Below are positions 36,042 through 44,554 of a stretch of DNA of 64,000 nt, piece after piece. The notes beneath the pieces are model-generated. The model did no database searches. It was given only the letters and a program-made list of their open reading frames with translations, and had not been told where the DNA came from. The stretch is from Candidatus Obscuribacterales bacterium (GTDB lineage Bacteria; Cyanobacteriota; Vampirovibrionia; Obscuribacterales; Obscuribacteraceae): the NCBI GenBank assembly GCA_031292355.1, contig JARLHI010000048.1:186001-250000 (forward strand). Direction: 5' to 3'. Positions within the stretch are counted from its first letter, which is position 1; each line of letters begins with the position of its first letter. The position numbers and the translations under genes were made by a program.

Positions 36042-36590
36042 TTAATCCCTAAGCAGCTTTACTATGCCCTTTTGACGATGCTCTGTCCGCGATTTTCGAA
36101 ATGCAGCCGGAAATTGAAGGGCATTTCCAAATTCATCACTAATACCGGCTAGTTGGCCAAAATGCGGGTAGAGCTCCACTCGATAGAAGTGCCACATCGG
36201 CAATCGCTTTTTGGTTGAATTCGCGAAAGGAGTGCGACTAGCTGGCGACCATGTCCAAATTTTGTGCTCATCGAGTTTATTCAAATCTCGTTGAAGCTGA
36301 CCAGAAGCAAGGTAGGACAGTTCGCATTCGAAATAACCATCGATATCGCCAGGATGGTCCTTCTGCTCAACGAAGGAACCATCAATGAAAATATCAGTGA
36401 TACCAACCTGCCACAGCTGGCCTGCCAGTACGGCTAGGTTGTCCACGAGCTTAACGCGCCACTCTTTGTCCCAACTCGACGAGAACGCCGGATCGGGCAC
36501 AACAAGAGAGCTGTCTTTGAGTTGACTAAGCGAGAGAGAATAATCGCCGGCTGGCAACAACCCAAATTCTGTAAAGGATGGCAAGCTCAT
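36042..36590 (-). CDS. DUF6932-like nucleotidyltransferase-fold protein (toxin candidate)
   Basis: 182 residues from ATG 36590-36588. The central FIDGSFVEQKDHPGDIDGYF matches the minimal-nucleotidyltransferase pattern GS...DxD (Gly-Ser, then two Asp about 10 residues on), flanked by a helical N-terminal part (VDNLAVLAGQLWQVGIT). The rest (PMWHFYRVELYPHFGQL) resembles DUF6932-type proteins, often found beside XRE regulators. Such enzymes may transfer nucleotides to tRNA or protein, as MenA-type toxins do; for this one that is inference. The start lies directly beside a palindrome that could be the operator, and no SD is visible. Confidence 0.65.
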   Translation of the reverse strand: MSLPSFTEFGLLPAGDYSLSLSQLKDSSLVVPDPAFSSSWDKEWRVKLVDNLAVLAGQLWQVGITDIFIDGSFVEQKDHPGDIDGYFECELSYLASGQLQRDLNKLDEHKIWTWSPASRTPFANSTKKRLPMWHFYRVELYPHFGQLAGISDEFGNALQFPAAFRKSRTEHRQKGIVKLLRD

Positions 36591-36592
36591 GG

Positions 36593-36626
36593 TTAACAAA
36601 TATCACAAACATGACATATTTGTCAA
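36593..36626. promoter_or_regulatory. Palindromic operator candidate of the nucleotidyltransferase/XRE pair
   Basis: TTAACAAATAT (36593-36603) and ATATTTGTCAA (36616-36626) form an 11-bp inverted repeat with one mismatch and a 12-nt spacer. It begins 2 nt upstream of the ATG of the module's first gene, so bound repressor would block both promoter and start. This is the usual position for toxin-antitoxin autoregulation. Confidence 0.6.
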
Positions 36627-36824
36627 GCCATCGAAATAAGTATCATTCGGTCAAACACAGTGACCCGCCTAAAAAACTGGCGAAGGTATTTGGTTTGTTA
36701 TATAACGTTGTCGGACTCAGCCCATAAAAACGAGATGACATGCCCATCACACAAGATTTACACGAAGAACAAACCTCAGTAATCGTGAGTTTGATTTTCG
36801 AAGGCTACACTCAGCATGCCGATA

Positions 36825-37316
36825 TCAACAATGCCTTAAAGCTAACTTCTGATGGCAGAGACCAACGTGTCTGGTCATTCTCACAAATTCGGACGAGTGA
36901 ATATTGCTTCGGCCAAGCTTTTTATTACCGACTTCATCCAACGTGAAAGAAAGGGTCAGTGAAGCAGGTTCGTATACAATAGGCAAAGCACCAAACGAAG
37001 CAGCAGAAAACTGTGCCCTCAAGTCAGCTTCAACCTTCGTTTCTCCGTCAAAAATTTTGCCATTTTTAAAATTACCGGATCCATCAACTTCAATTTCTAT
37101 CCTGCTACGCGGATCCAACTTTTTATTGGACAGAACGCCTGTTACAGATTTGATCAGACTCTCTTCATATTCAGTTTCTTCACTTGTGTCTACGCAAGCT
37201 CCGGCGCCGGACACTTGCAGCAGCGTTGTATAAGCTCTCACAGGCGCGCACGTAAACGTCGCCGTAAAGAAAAGAATATTCAGCAATTTAAATTTTCCGC
37301 AAGAGAGTCTAGCCAT
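36825..37316 (-). CDS. Secreted hypothetical protein
   Basis: 163 residues with a signal peptide (FKLLNILFFTATFTCAPVRA) and a mature part containing VDGSGNFKNGKIFDGETKVE and FGALPIVYEPASLTLSFTLD, which reads like the small TonB-C/energy-transduction-type beta fold seen in many short exported proteins, without certainty. The last 30 residues (NIHSSEFVRMTRHVGLCHQK and onward) look less protein-like and may be read-through after a lost stop. Family not identified. Confidence 0.5.
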   Translation of the reverse strand: MARLSCGKFKLLNILFFTATFTCAPVRAYTTLLQVSGAGACVDTSEETEYEESLIKSVTGVLSNKKLDPRSRIEIEVDGSGNFKNGKIFDGETKVEADLRAQFSAASFGALPIVYEPASLTLSFTLDEVGNKKLGRSNIHSSEFVRMTRHVGLCHQKLALRHC

Positions 37317-37373
37317 CTGTTCCGTCCGGGTTAAGTTGAAGACGCTGAAGATTATATTCGGAGTAGCGCGGCA

Positions 37374-37583
37374 TTGCTAGGTGCTGTCACGCAATTACAT
37401 GCATCGAGAACTTTTCGTCACGAGCACTTTCATTGCTTTCGCTCGAGTTGGGAACCAGATGATGCGATGCTCCAACCCTATTCAGGACACGCATCCAGAC
37501 GGTCTTTGCAGATCTACTCTCGCATGAGTTTGGCTGTAGCACAGAAAGAATATAATCAAGCAATCAAGAAGTTCCCTCTATGA
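37374..37583 (+). pseudogene. Tyrosine recombinase/integrase C-terminal remnant
   Basis: The frame ends in [20 protein letters not shown] followed by [20 protein letters not shown]. This matches the end of tyrosine recombinases: GH of the box-III motif and the nucleophile Tyr in the IYS segment; TFRHEH upstream could be the R-H motif. The catalytic N-terminal two thirds are missing and nothing upstream restores them in any frame, so only about 70 codons remain. It marks an old mobile element next to the nucleotidyltransferase/XRE pair. Confidence 0.6.
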
Positions 37584-37767
37584 CTACGCTCTACTGCATT
37601 CGCAAAGCATCGCGAAATCACCTGATTTCGAAACACCCACCGGACAAGGCTTTGCGGCTTCGTGTTGCCCCCTGGTGACAGCTTCGCTATCCCCGTGCCA
37701 AAATGGGTCGGTGACTTCGGTATCGAAATTGACTGATTAGACGCTGTCGAGTAAAGGAGACGTGCCC

Positions 37768-38442
37768 ATGTTTTCAGTAATATTTGAAGTCCATCCAAAA
37801 GAGCCAAAATGGGACGCCTATCTTGATTTTGCTGCAATGCTCAAACCGGAACTCCACAAAATTGATGGCTTCGTCGATAACATCCGATATAAGAGTCTGA
37901 CGAGAGACGGTTGGATTCTATCGCTGTCGGGATGGCGTGACGAAAAGGCAGTCGTCCGGTGGCGGACATTGGGCGTGCACCACGGTGTCCAGGAAAAAGG
38001 ACGCGAGGAAGTTTTTCTTGACTATCATCTGCGTGTAGGGCAAATAACCACAGATACCAGGCTCCCTGAAGGCATGCAACTTGTCGAACAAAGACTTGAT
38101 GAGACCGAAATCGGCGAAGGAAAGACGGTGGTCATGATCGACGCCAAGCAGCCATCCAAATTAGCGGAAAAGGGTCGCCCCGAGGACAAGGCCGCATATC
38201 TTGGTTTTGAACCGAAAGCTCACGGTCTAGTCACGTGGGACATCTATGATGCTGTTTTTACCCCGGGCGATTTAATACTCACGACATTATGGAAAGACAA
38301 GCAAGCAGCAGCAGACTTTACCAAATCGGTAAAAGTGCCGGCTGATGGCAGGATTCGTACGGTTAGAGTCGTGCGGGATTACTCAATGTTTGATCGCCGT
38401 GAGGCTCCGCAATATTATCCAGAGGCGAAAGCACACGGTTAG
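37768..38442 (+). CDS. Antibiotic-biosynthesis-monooxygenase (ABM)-like protein
   Basis: 224 residues from ATG 37768 (AAAGGAG at 37753-37759). The N-terminal 100 residues follow the ABM dimeric alpha-beta pattern: VIFEVHPKEPKWDAYLDFAA, GFVDNIRYKSLTRDGWILSL, SGWRDEKAVVRWR. The second half (GLVTWDIYDAVFTPGDLILT, WKDKQAAADFTKSV) looks like a second diverged copy of the same fold, so one chain would form the usual dimer. Members include heme-degrading and quinone-forming monooxygenases; no catalytic assignment is possible here. Isolated gene. Confidence 0.7.
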   Translation: MFSVIFEVHPKEPKWDAYLDFAAMLKPELHKIDGFVDNIRYKSLTRDGWILSLSGWRDEKAVVRWRTLGVHHGVQEKGREEVFLDYHLRVGQITTDTRLPEGMQLVEQRLDETEIGEGKTVVMIDAKQPSKLAEKGRPEDKAAYLGFEPKAHGLVTWDIYDAVFTPGDLILTTLWKDKQAAADFTKSVKVPADGRIRTVRVVRDYSMFDRREAPQYYPEAKAHG

Positions 38443-38501
38443 AAATTCTTTTTTTTGAGGGGTTTGTTGTCGCGCATTTCCCAGCCTCTTTCCGACCAAT
38501 A

Positions 38502-39740
38502 TTGGACAAATTCATCGACGTCAACATGAATATAGCTCGTATTGAAACAGGCACAGACAAGGCAGTTGAAGAATTCAATGTCACGGGTCGCGGCGTACTG
38601 ATTGCAGTTGTTGACCGAGGTATTGATTGGGAGAATGCTGATTTTCGCAACGAGGATGGCTCGACTCGCATTCAAGGGATCTTTGATTTGTCAGATGATC
38701 GAGGCGCTAATGATCCTCAAAATCATTACGGCATTGGAACGATATATTCCCACAGCGACATTAATGATGCCCTTGCAAACGGCTCAACACTCGCCACACG
38801 AGATGCACTAGGTCACGGCACAACGACCGCCGGTATAGCTTGTGGAAGCGGGCGCAATAGTCCGGATGCTAAATATCGTGGTATTGCCCCTGATGCATCC
38901 ATTCTTGTTGTTAAAATTTGCTCCGATGGAGTACCCGCTCATCATAACGAGGTTGCAGAACCATACTTTTTCAAATACGAACGTATCGAGTCTGCAATTG
39001 ATTTCGTTCGCGATCGCGCTCAAGCACTTGCGATGCCATGCGTCATGGTTTTGAACATTGGCTCACAAGGTGGTCCAACGAATGGCACGAGTTCACTGTG
39101 CAAGAAAATTGATGCAACTGTTGGACCAGGCAAGGCCGGTCTGATCTTCGTCACCGGACCTGGAGACGAGGGACACGAGCGAAAGCACAGGCTAAAGACT
39201 GTTCTTGGTGGCAAGAGCATTAAAGTCGGCACGATTTGGGATGCCGCAACCGCACACTACAATATCTGTCCAGGAGACTACGTCAACAGAACGACTTGGA
39301 CAGACATCGACCATAAGCACAGCGAGCACCATCATGAGGGGAACATCGGCGAAATCTGGAAGGGCAGCAGCGTAGGACCGACTGCCGATGGCCGAATCGG
39401 TATCGACTTCTGCGCGCCCGGCGACAGCGTCTTCACCACCTATAATCCCAATTCCTTCTGGGCGACGTTCCGCCATAATCTCATAGAAGATGGTCATGGA
39501 TTGTATGGTCGAGCCAATGCAGTGAGTGCTGCCAATCCTATCACCACCGGCATAATAGCTCTCATGCTCCAAGCGAATCCCCAACTTGACGCTCCAACCA
39601 TCAAATCAATCCTTCAGAGAACCGCTCGAGTTGACAGATTCACCGGGGAGGTGCCAAACACCATCTGGGGATTTGGAAAGTTGGATGCTCATGCTGCAGT
39701 TAAGTTGGCTGTGAGCTGCGGTCAGCAAGGATCGTCTTAA
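38502..39740 (+). CDS. Subtilisin-like (S8) protease with altered active-site surroundings
   Basis: 412 residues from TTG 38502; ATG 38526 is an alternative and neither has an SD. Catalytic elements: D38 in VVDRGID, H105 in LGHGTTTAGIACG, and S342 in AVSAANPITTGIIALML. The usual GTSMAxP has become AVSAANP. The segment that normally ends AAGNEG with the oxyanion Asn reads VTGPGDEG, so an Asp replaces the Asn. No signal peptide or propeptide is visible, which is unusual for the family, so the 5' end may be truncated or the protein cytoplasmic. Activity is uncertain. Confidence 0.75.
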   Translation: MDKFIDVNMNIARIETGTDKAVEEFNVTGRGVLIAVVDRGIDWENADFRNEDGSTRIQGIFDLSDDRGANDPQNHYGIGTIYSHSDINDALANGSTLATRDALGHGTTTAGIACGSGRNSPDAKYRGIAPDASILVVKICSDGVPAHHNEVAEPYFFKYERIESAIDFVRDRAQALAMPCVMVLNIGSQGGPTNGTSSLCKKIDATVGPGKAGLIFVTGPGDEGHERKHRLKTVLGGKSIKVGTIWDAATAHYNICPGDYVNRTTWTDIDHKHSEHHHEGNIGEIWKGSSVGPTADGRIGIDFCAPGDSVFTTYNPNSFWATFRHNLIEDGHGLYGRANAVSAANPITTGIIALMLQANPQLDAPTIKSILQRTARVDRFTGEVPNTIWGFGKLDAHAAVKLAVSCGQQGSS

Positions 39741-39818
39741 TGAGAGTGACGGACAAGAGCTTAGCACCGTGCTGACTTTTCTGTCTGGATTGCTTTGTCG
39801 CTGAGCAACAACGACGGA

Positions 39819-40388
39819 TTAGTATTTCAACACAGTACCCGAGACTTTAGATTCCATATTACGAGTAACACGCTTTAGAAATTTGACGTCTGTTTCCCAT
39901 ACTTTAGGAGTTCGACCAGTAAGCTTGACCAGGTGCTGCTTAGCAGGCAATGTTCGATCTTCGTCGCCAAAGAATTTGCCTTCCCCGGGAATGCTGATAC
40001 CGTGAAAAGAAAGATTCTCTTCGCCACCACTTTGTCGGAGTACTAGAAGCCACTCTTGTACGCATTTTTTAAAGAGCTCGGGATCTTTATCTGTTTCTGT
40101 TGCGAGTTTCTTTTCCAGAGCCATAGCATAGACTTGGTGCAAGTCTGTGTCGTCTTTTACTTCAAGCGATTGTTGACAGAGTTTTATTGCTTTGTCGAAA
40201 TGCCCTTGCTGCAAGGCTATTTCAGCGGAGCGGCAAAGACGTCCAGATGTCTCTTGCGTCACATCCAGAGCATCCATTGATGTCACAGGACTAGCTTCCG
40301 AACCGGTGATGTCGTCGCCATAGGTTGGTTGCAAGAACAATGCGAAAATGACCAAGGTTCTTATTAACACTGCTTTTCTAATTTTCAT
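39819..40388 (-). CDS. Secreted hypothetical protein with a TPR-like segment
   Basis: 189 residues. A signal peptide (VLIRTLVIFALFLQPTYG) is followed by a helical hairpin of TPR type (LCRSAEIALQQGHFDKAIKL, VYAMALEKKL). The C-terminal half (HGISIPGEGKFFGDED, TGRTPKVWETDVKFLKRV) is not recognised. Similar exported TPR proteins occur elsewhere in this window. No partner is evident; it is separated from the divergent small TPR gene by about 260 nt. Confidence 0.6.
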   Translation of the reverse strand: MKIRKAVLIRTLVIFALFLQPTYGDDITGSEASPVTSMDALDVTQETSGRLCRSAEIALQQGHFDKAIKLCQQSLEVKDDTDLHQVYAMALEKKLATETDKDPELFKKCVQEWLLVLRQSGGEENLSFHGISIPGEGKFFGDEDRTLPAKQHLVKLTGRTPKVWETDVKFLKRVTRNMESKVSGTVLKY

Positions 40389-40648
40389 GACTGATACGAC
40401 TGCTGCATGGTCTTGAGCTAAGTTCTGGAGGTGATGTTTTAGTTAAGCGCGAATTTGTAAAGCTTGTGTGAGCGGCACAGCGATCACGATTGGCTAATTG
40501 TCACAACTTCGGACCAAACTCAAACGCTGCAACTGTTGTTCTTGATAGTGACAATAATTCTGCAACCAGCCCCAATACTAAGGAACTAATCGACTGTCTA
40601 TCGCATCACACAGCTATGGCAGACTGCATCCCTCGTAGGAGGCCAACC

Positions 40649-40933
40649 ATGTTAAGTGAAAGAGCAGAACATTTGAAAGACCTGGCAATGACAGCGTATC
40701 GAACGGGATTTTATGATGTGGCAGCCGAACGCTTGCACAAACTGAATGAATGGGAGCCGGACGCTTGGGACTCCCAGCTTCTTCTCGGCATGTCCTATCT
40801 AAAGAGCAAGAACTATAGCTCTGCACACAGCACCTTCTTGCACATCAGCATTAGATGTCCAAATTCCGACCTGCAAGATAAAGCGTGGGAATTTGTGGAA
40901 TTTATCAAATTTCGCCATCCTTCTGGTCATTGA
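40649..40933 (+). CDS. Small TPR-like protein
   Basis: 94 residues from ATG 40649, chosen because AGGAGG (40637-40642) is 6 nt upstream; the longer open frame from 40490 is not used. It contains two tetratricopeptide-like hairpins: AYRTGFYDVAAERLHKLNEW and LLLGMSYLKSKNYSSAHSTF. No signal peptide, so it is cytoplasmic and probably a protein-protein adaptor. Convergent with the Rrf2 gene. Confidence 0.65.
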   Translation: MLSERAEHLKDLAMTAYRTGFYDVAAERLHKLNEWEPDAWDSQLLLGMSYLKSKNYSSAHSTFLHISIRCPNSDLQDKAWEFVEFIKFRHPSGH

Positions 40934-40969
40934 AATCAAAAAAAGCGCAGACGATAGACCGCACAATGA

Positions 40970-41461
40970 TCAGATATCCAAGGTCTCTTCGAGCCAGGCG
41001 GCTGACGCTAACAGCCGTGATTCAGGAATCTGTTTGACAGCATCTCCTATGATCTGAGCCAGCGATATCGATCCCAGTTCACGGCGCCAAGCATCTTCTG
41101 CCTGCCACATTGCAGTGGCAATATTGCAAGGAACTGGATAAAGTTTCTGCTTGCACGCTGTTGGGCCCTGACGACGAATTTCATTGCAACGAAACGCCGG
41201 GTCTTTCCCTTCCAGGGCAAAATAAATTTCCAGCAGCGATATTTTCTCGGCAGATCTAGCGAGCCGATATCCACCGCTTGGTCCAGGAGTAGTTTTAACT
41301 AGACCAGCGCGAGACAGAGCTTGAAAATGCTTGCGCAGATATGGAACAGGCAGTTCATAATATTCAGCTATTTTTTCAAGCTTGAGGTCACGCCCTTCTG
41401 GCAGCGCAGCCAGTAGCGCGCAGCAGTGGATTGACCATTCAACTCCTTGACCCATTTTCAT
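40970..41461 (-). CDS. Rrf2-family transcriptional regulator
   Basis: 163 residues. Winged HTH at about 5-65: HCCALLAALPEG, LEKIAEYYELPVPYLRKHFQ, ALSRAGLVKTTPGPSGGYRL. The GPxGGYxLAR wing is the Rrf2 hallmark. Three Cys in a cluster-like spacing (FRCNEIRR, TACKQK, PVPCNIA) resemble Fe-S-binding Rrf2 members such as IscR and NsrR, so it may sense iron, redox or NO. It is divergent from a flavoprotein gene with two dyads in between, its probable operators and target. Confidence 0.88.
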   Translation of the reverse strand: MKMGQGVEWSIHCCALLAALPEGRDLKLEKIAEYYELPVPYLRKHFQALSRAGLVKTTPGPSGGYRLARSAEKISLLEIYFALEGKDPAFRCNEIRRQGPTACKQKLYPVPCNIATAMWQAEDAWRRELGSISLAQIIGDAVKQIPESRLLASAAWLEETLDI

Positions 41462-41476
41462 CGTAGATATATTTTA

Positions 41477-41532
41477 TCCAAAATTTATCTAAAAAACACC
41501 TTTTGGAATCATGGACATCATTTATCCATGAT
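41477..41532. promoter_or_regulatory. Two dyads between the Rrf2 regulator and the flavoprotein gene
   Basis: Dyad 1: TCCAAAA (41477-41483) / TTTTGGA (41501-41507). Dyad 2: ATCATGGA (41508-41515) / TCCATGAT (41525-41532), a perfect 8-bp repeat with a 9-nt spacer. The region is A+T-rich. Rrf2 proteins bind dyads of this kind, so these are probable operators for both divergent genes. Confidence 0.55.
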
Positions 41533-41588
41533 TTAATATCTTCAAGGATAACAAAAAAGTCCAAATCAATTCAACAAGAGGAGGAACC

Positions 41589-42932
41589 ATGGATGAAGGC
41601 AGCGCGCAGGTTGAGTCACGACAACTGAAAGTGGCCATCATTGGCGGAGGCTTAGCCGGTCTGGCGGCAGCAGTAACCTTAATGGATAATGCCGAAGTCA
41701 CAATTTTTGAAAAATCAAATGGTTTGGGCGGCCGAGCCCTCACAGCGCACAAAGAGGGCTATGACATAAATCAGGGGCCTCACGCACTTTATATTGGTGG
41801 CTATGCCCATAAATTTTTGGACGAATTAAAACTTTTACCCACGGGCGCCTCGCCCAATATAAGTGGTGGCAAGGCTTATTATAAAAAGCGATTGGCGACT
41901 TTGCCTACAACACTATCATCGCTTCTTAGCACCGGCATGCTTAGCCTCATAGAAAAATGGCAGTTGGCCAATATCTTCAAGCGATTGGCCAAAATTGACA
42001 CTGAAGCATTGAAAGGAAAAACTGTAAGCGAATGGCTAGATAGCGATGTGCGCAGTCCGGCCGTTAAGGAAACAATTGCCGCCTTTATACGCTTGTCGTC
42101 TTATTGCAATAATCCAGACATGATGTCCGCAGGTGCAGCTTTTGCACAAATGAATTTAAGCTCGCAAGGCGTACTTTATCTAGACCATGGTTGGGAAACA
42201 ATGGTCAAAGCTTTGGCTGAAAGAACAACGGAAAAAGTGCAATTTAAAATAGGCGTCGAAGTCAAAGAACTGCAGCGATTTGGAGATGACACGGGAATTC
42301 ACGTTTGCACTTCTGAGGAGGATGAAGTCAAAAGTAAATTATTCGACGCAGTGATTTTTGCTGTACCACCGCATTCGGTAGCACAGATATTGCGGCAGTA
42401 CGATCCACACGACTGCTTTGCCGACGCTCTAGCTCAGATGGACGCTATCGAAGTTACACGAGCAGCCTGTCTCGATGTCTGTCTCAAAACGCTTCCTATT
42501 GCATCAACGACTTTTGCATTGGGTATCGACGAACCGCTATATTTTTCTGTTCACTCGACAAGCGCTAAACTCGCTCCACCAGGTGGTGCTCTTGTGCATG
42601 CTGCTTATTATCTGGAAGCAGGTCGAACAGGTGGAGTCGAACACCGAAAAAGGCTGGAACAGTATCTAGAAGAAATCCAGCCCGGATGGCGAGATCAGGT
42701 CGTATACGAAAGATTTATGCCGAACATGGTTGCTAGTTTTGGCTGCGCCACCGCCTCAAATGGAGGGCACCAAGGTATTGCTGGTCCTTTACTCAAAGGC
42801 GCTAAAAACATTTATGCCTGTGGCGATTGGGTGGGTAGTGGACATATGCTCGTCGATGCAGCAGTTTCTAGTGCCGTTGAAGCAGCAACAATGATTTTAA
42901 CCAGCAACAAAATCATGGCACATAGCCGCTAG
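41589..42932 (+). CDS. FAD-dependent NAD(P)-binding oxidoreductase (amine oxidase/phytoene desaturase-like)
   Basis: 447 residues. The dinucleotide-binding VAIIGGGLAGLAAAVTLM, the EKSNGLGGRA box and the C-terminal FAD segment YACGDWVGSGHMLVDAAVSS define the amine-oxidase/phytoene-desaturase superfamily. The middle FIRLSSYCNNPDMMSAGAAF region is helical. The RBS is strong (AGAGGAGGAACC before ATG). Substrates of this superfamily range from carotenoids to porphyrinogens and amines and cannot be assigned. It is divergent from the Rrf2 regulator and is its likely target. Confidence 0.85.
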   Translation: MDEGSAQVESRQLKVAIIGGGLAGLAAAVTLMDNAEVTIFEKSNGLGGRALTAHKEGYDINQGPHALYIGGYAHKFLDELKLLPTGASPNISGGKAYYKKRLATLPTTLSSLLSTGMLSLIEKWQLANIFKRLAKIDTEALKGKTVSEWLDSDVRSPAVKETIAAFIRLSSYCNNPDMMSAGAAFAQMNLSSQGVLYLDHGWETMVKALAERTTEKVQFKIGVEVKELQRFGDDTGIHVCTSEEDEVKSKLFDAVIFAVPPHSVAQILRQYDPHDCFADALAQMDAIEVTRAACLDVCLKTLPIASTTFALGIDEPLYFSVHSTSAKLAPPGGALVHAAYYLEAGRTGGVEHRKRLEQYLEEIQPGWRDQVVYERFMPNMVASFGCATASNGGHQGIAGPLLKGAKNIYACGDWVGSGHMLVDAAVSSAVEAATMILTSNKIMAHSR

Positions 42933-44290
42933 AGAGGTTTGTCACTCGATTTATCGACGGGTGATGTGTCCGCGGCTTCCTGGTCAGCGTTGGCTTCTTC
43001 GCCTTCTGGCTTGGCTACAGCGACTGGCACTTTTTTGCGATTGTGAGCGGTCGCGACTGCTTTTTTTCGTGCTGCTACCGGAGCTTCGTCTACCGACTCG
43101 GTTTTGTCGGCAACCTTTCTAGCAGCACTTTCTTCCTTTGGCATATCGTCTTGTGCGACTAACGGTTGACCAATTTTTTCACTTTCAGAATCGATTTGTT
43201 TATCGAGATTATCTACAGCTTCATCCCCAGCGAGTGTGACAAGCGAGTCACGCGAATTACGTGCATCTTCATTAAGTCCATCGATTTCGCGTCGCATTTT
43301 TCGCAAAAGACATTCCATCTGAATCGCGGTAATAGTATCCTGCCCAGGGGCGTCGGCTACCATTTTCTGAATGTCTGCGTAATCTGCACAAGCGCGTCCG
43401 ACCTGATTTACGTTCTTCTTGTACTCGTGAAAATCGTGAGAGACGTCTCTGCCCACGTCTCTAATCATTTTGTACAACATAATTGCTTCGGTTTCAGTCA
43501 CCGCCATTTTTCTTTGCGAACTTTTATCAACTTGATTGAAAACGCTCATAACCATGCTAGCACCGGCGCTCTGTGCCATCCCAGCGCCAGGTCCACCCAC
43601 AGAACGGCCCACTATACTGCCAGCAGCTACTGTTCCATACATCGCCGTGCTGAGCATTTTCATCATTACAGCAGTCGAATGCTTTGGGTCTTTGGTCGGC
43701 ATCAATTTCTGAACCACAAACTGAATGTCTTGGCTGCGGCAAAGTGCAGCATCCCAAATTTCAGCCAGTTCAGCCTTCTCAGCAGCCCGAATGGTTAAGA
43801 CTTTTTCGCGCACTTCTTTATCAGTTGGCCGTAATTCGATCGGCCCAACTCTGTTTGCTGCTTCACGCAAGGATTTTTCGTAAGCGTCGGCGCGGGTTTG
43901 CTTCTTTTTGTCTTTAGCAGAAACCACAGATTCTTCACCGACCACGTTGTCAGTGCGCTCAACCGGTGGCTTTGGAGCAAATCCTTCTTTTTCAACGGCA
44001 GCGTTCAAAGTTCCAGCATCGCTACTGTCAGCGACTGGGACTGGATTTGCGGTCACCGGTGCCATTGTCGCATCATCACTTCCGTCAAATTTGACTGGAC
44101 TTAAATCTGGTGCAGGTTGTGTGGTATCGCTGGTGCTAGCACTGCCGCTGCCTAGCTTTGAATATACAGGGGCAGAAAGACTGGATTTCGTCGTATTCGA
44201 GCCCAGGTCGAGTGCCATCACATTCAGTGGCACGTTTTGTGCCACCATCAATGCAACCAACGCTATTGAGGATTTAGATTTTGTGATCAT
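42929..44290 (-). CDS. Secreted hypothetical protein, Ala/Lys/Ser-rich
   Basis: 453 residues. A signal peptide (SSIALVALMVAQNVPLNVMA) leads to a Ser/Thr/Pro-rich linker and a helical middle (REKVLTIRAAEKAELAEIWD; MYGTVAAGSIVGRSVGGPGA, a Gly-rich glycine-zipper-like stretch near 220-245). The C-terminal Ala/Glu/Lys-rich tail is low complexity. No family recognised. Convergent with the flavoprotein gene, overlapping its stop by 4 nt. Confidence 0.6.
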   Translation of the reverse strand: MITKSKSSIALVALMVAQNVPLNVMALDLGSNTTKSSLSAPVYSKLGSGSASTSDTTQPAPDLSPVKFDGSDDATMAPVTANPVPVADSSDAGTLNAAVEKEGFAPKPPVERTDNVVGEESVVSAKDKKKQTRADAYEKSLREAANRVGPIELRPTDKEVREKVLTIRAAEKAELAEIWDAALCRSQDIQFVVQKLMPTKDPKHSTAVMMKMLSTAMYGTVAAGSIVGRSVGGPGAGMAQSAGASMVMSVFNQVDKSSQRKMAVTETEAIMLYKMIRDVGRDVSHDFHEYKKNVNQVGRACADYADIQKMVADAPGQDTITAIQMECLLRKMRREIDGLNEDARNSRDSLVTLAGDEAVDNLDKQIDSESEKIGQPLVAQDDMPKEESAARKVADKTESVDEAPVAARKKAVATAHNRKKVPVAVAKPEGEEANADQEAADTSPVDKSSDKPL

Positions 44291-44490
44291 AGGAACTTTT
44301 CGAGAACTGTGCGACTGGTTTTTGACATCAAAACGAGCAAAAAACTATAGCACGCTCACCACCCTTTGAAAGTTACCTTTTGCCAATCTGGCTGAGGCTC
44401 CATCACTGCTTGAGATTCAGCGATCGCCGCCTCGGTACCGTGGCGAACTATTTGTCAGGTTTTTTGACGATTTTTTTGGCAAAGAAAGTT

Positions 44491-44521
44491 GATTTGGCGC
44501 TATTGCAAAAACGCCAAAATC
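44491..44521 (-). terminator. Hairpin downstream of the 44.6-kb gene, possible terminator
   Basis: GATTTGGCG (44491-44499) pairs with CGCCAAAATC (44512-44521) with one extra base, and a second short stem (ACAATTT/AAATTGT) lies just upstream on the minus strand. It follows the stop of the minus-strand gene at 44555. No long T tract is visible. Confidence 0.35.
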
Positions 44522-44554
44522 GACAATTTTCAAATTGTTGCAAAAATGCAGCCG

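Noticed and set aside
36042..36590. CBASS cyclase partner for the patatin-TIR effector
   Set aside because: The nucleotidyltransferase-like gene is about 15 kb away, has its own regulator and operator, and lacks the size of a CD-NTase, so no link is claimed.
36740..36946. 68-codon plus-strand frame opposite the 36.8-37.3 kb secreted protein
   Set aside because: No SD, no hydrophobic or domain pattern, and it overlaps a better-supported minus-strand gene with a signal peptide.
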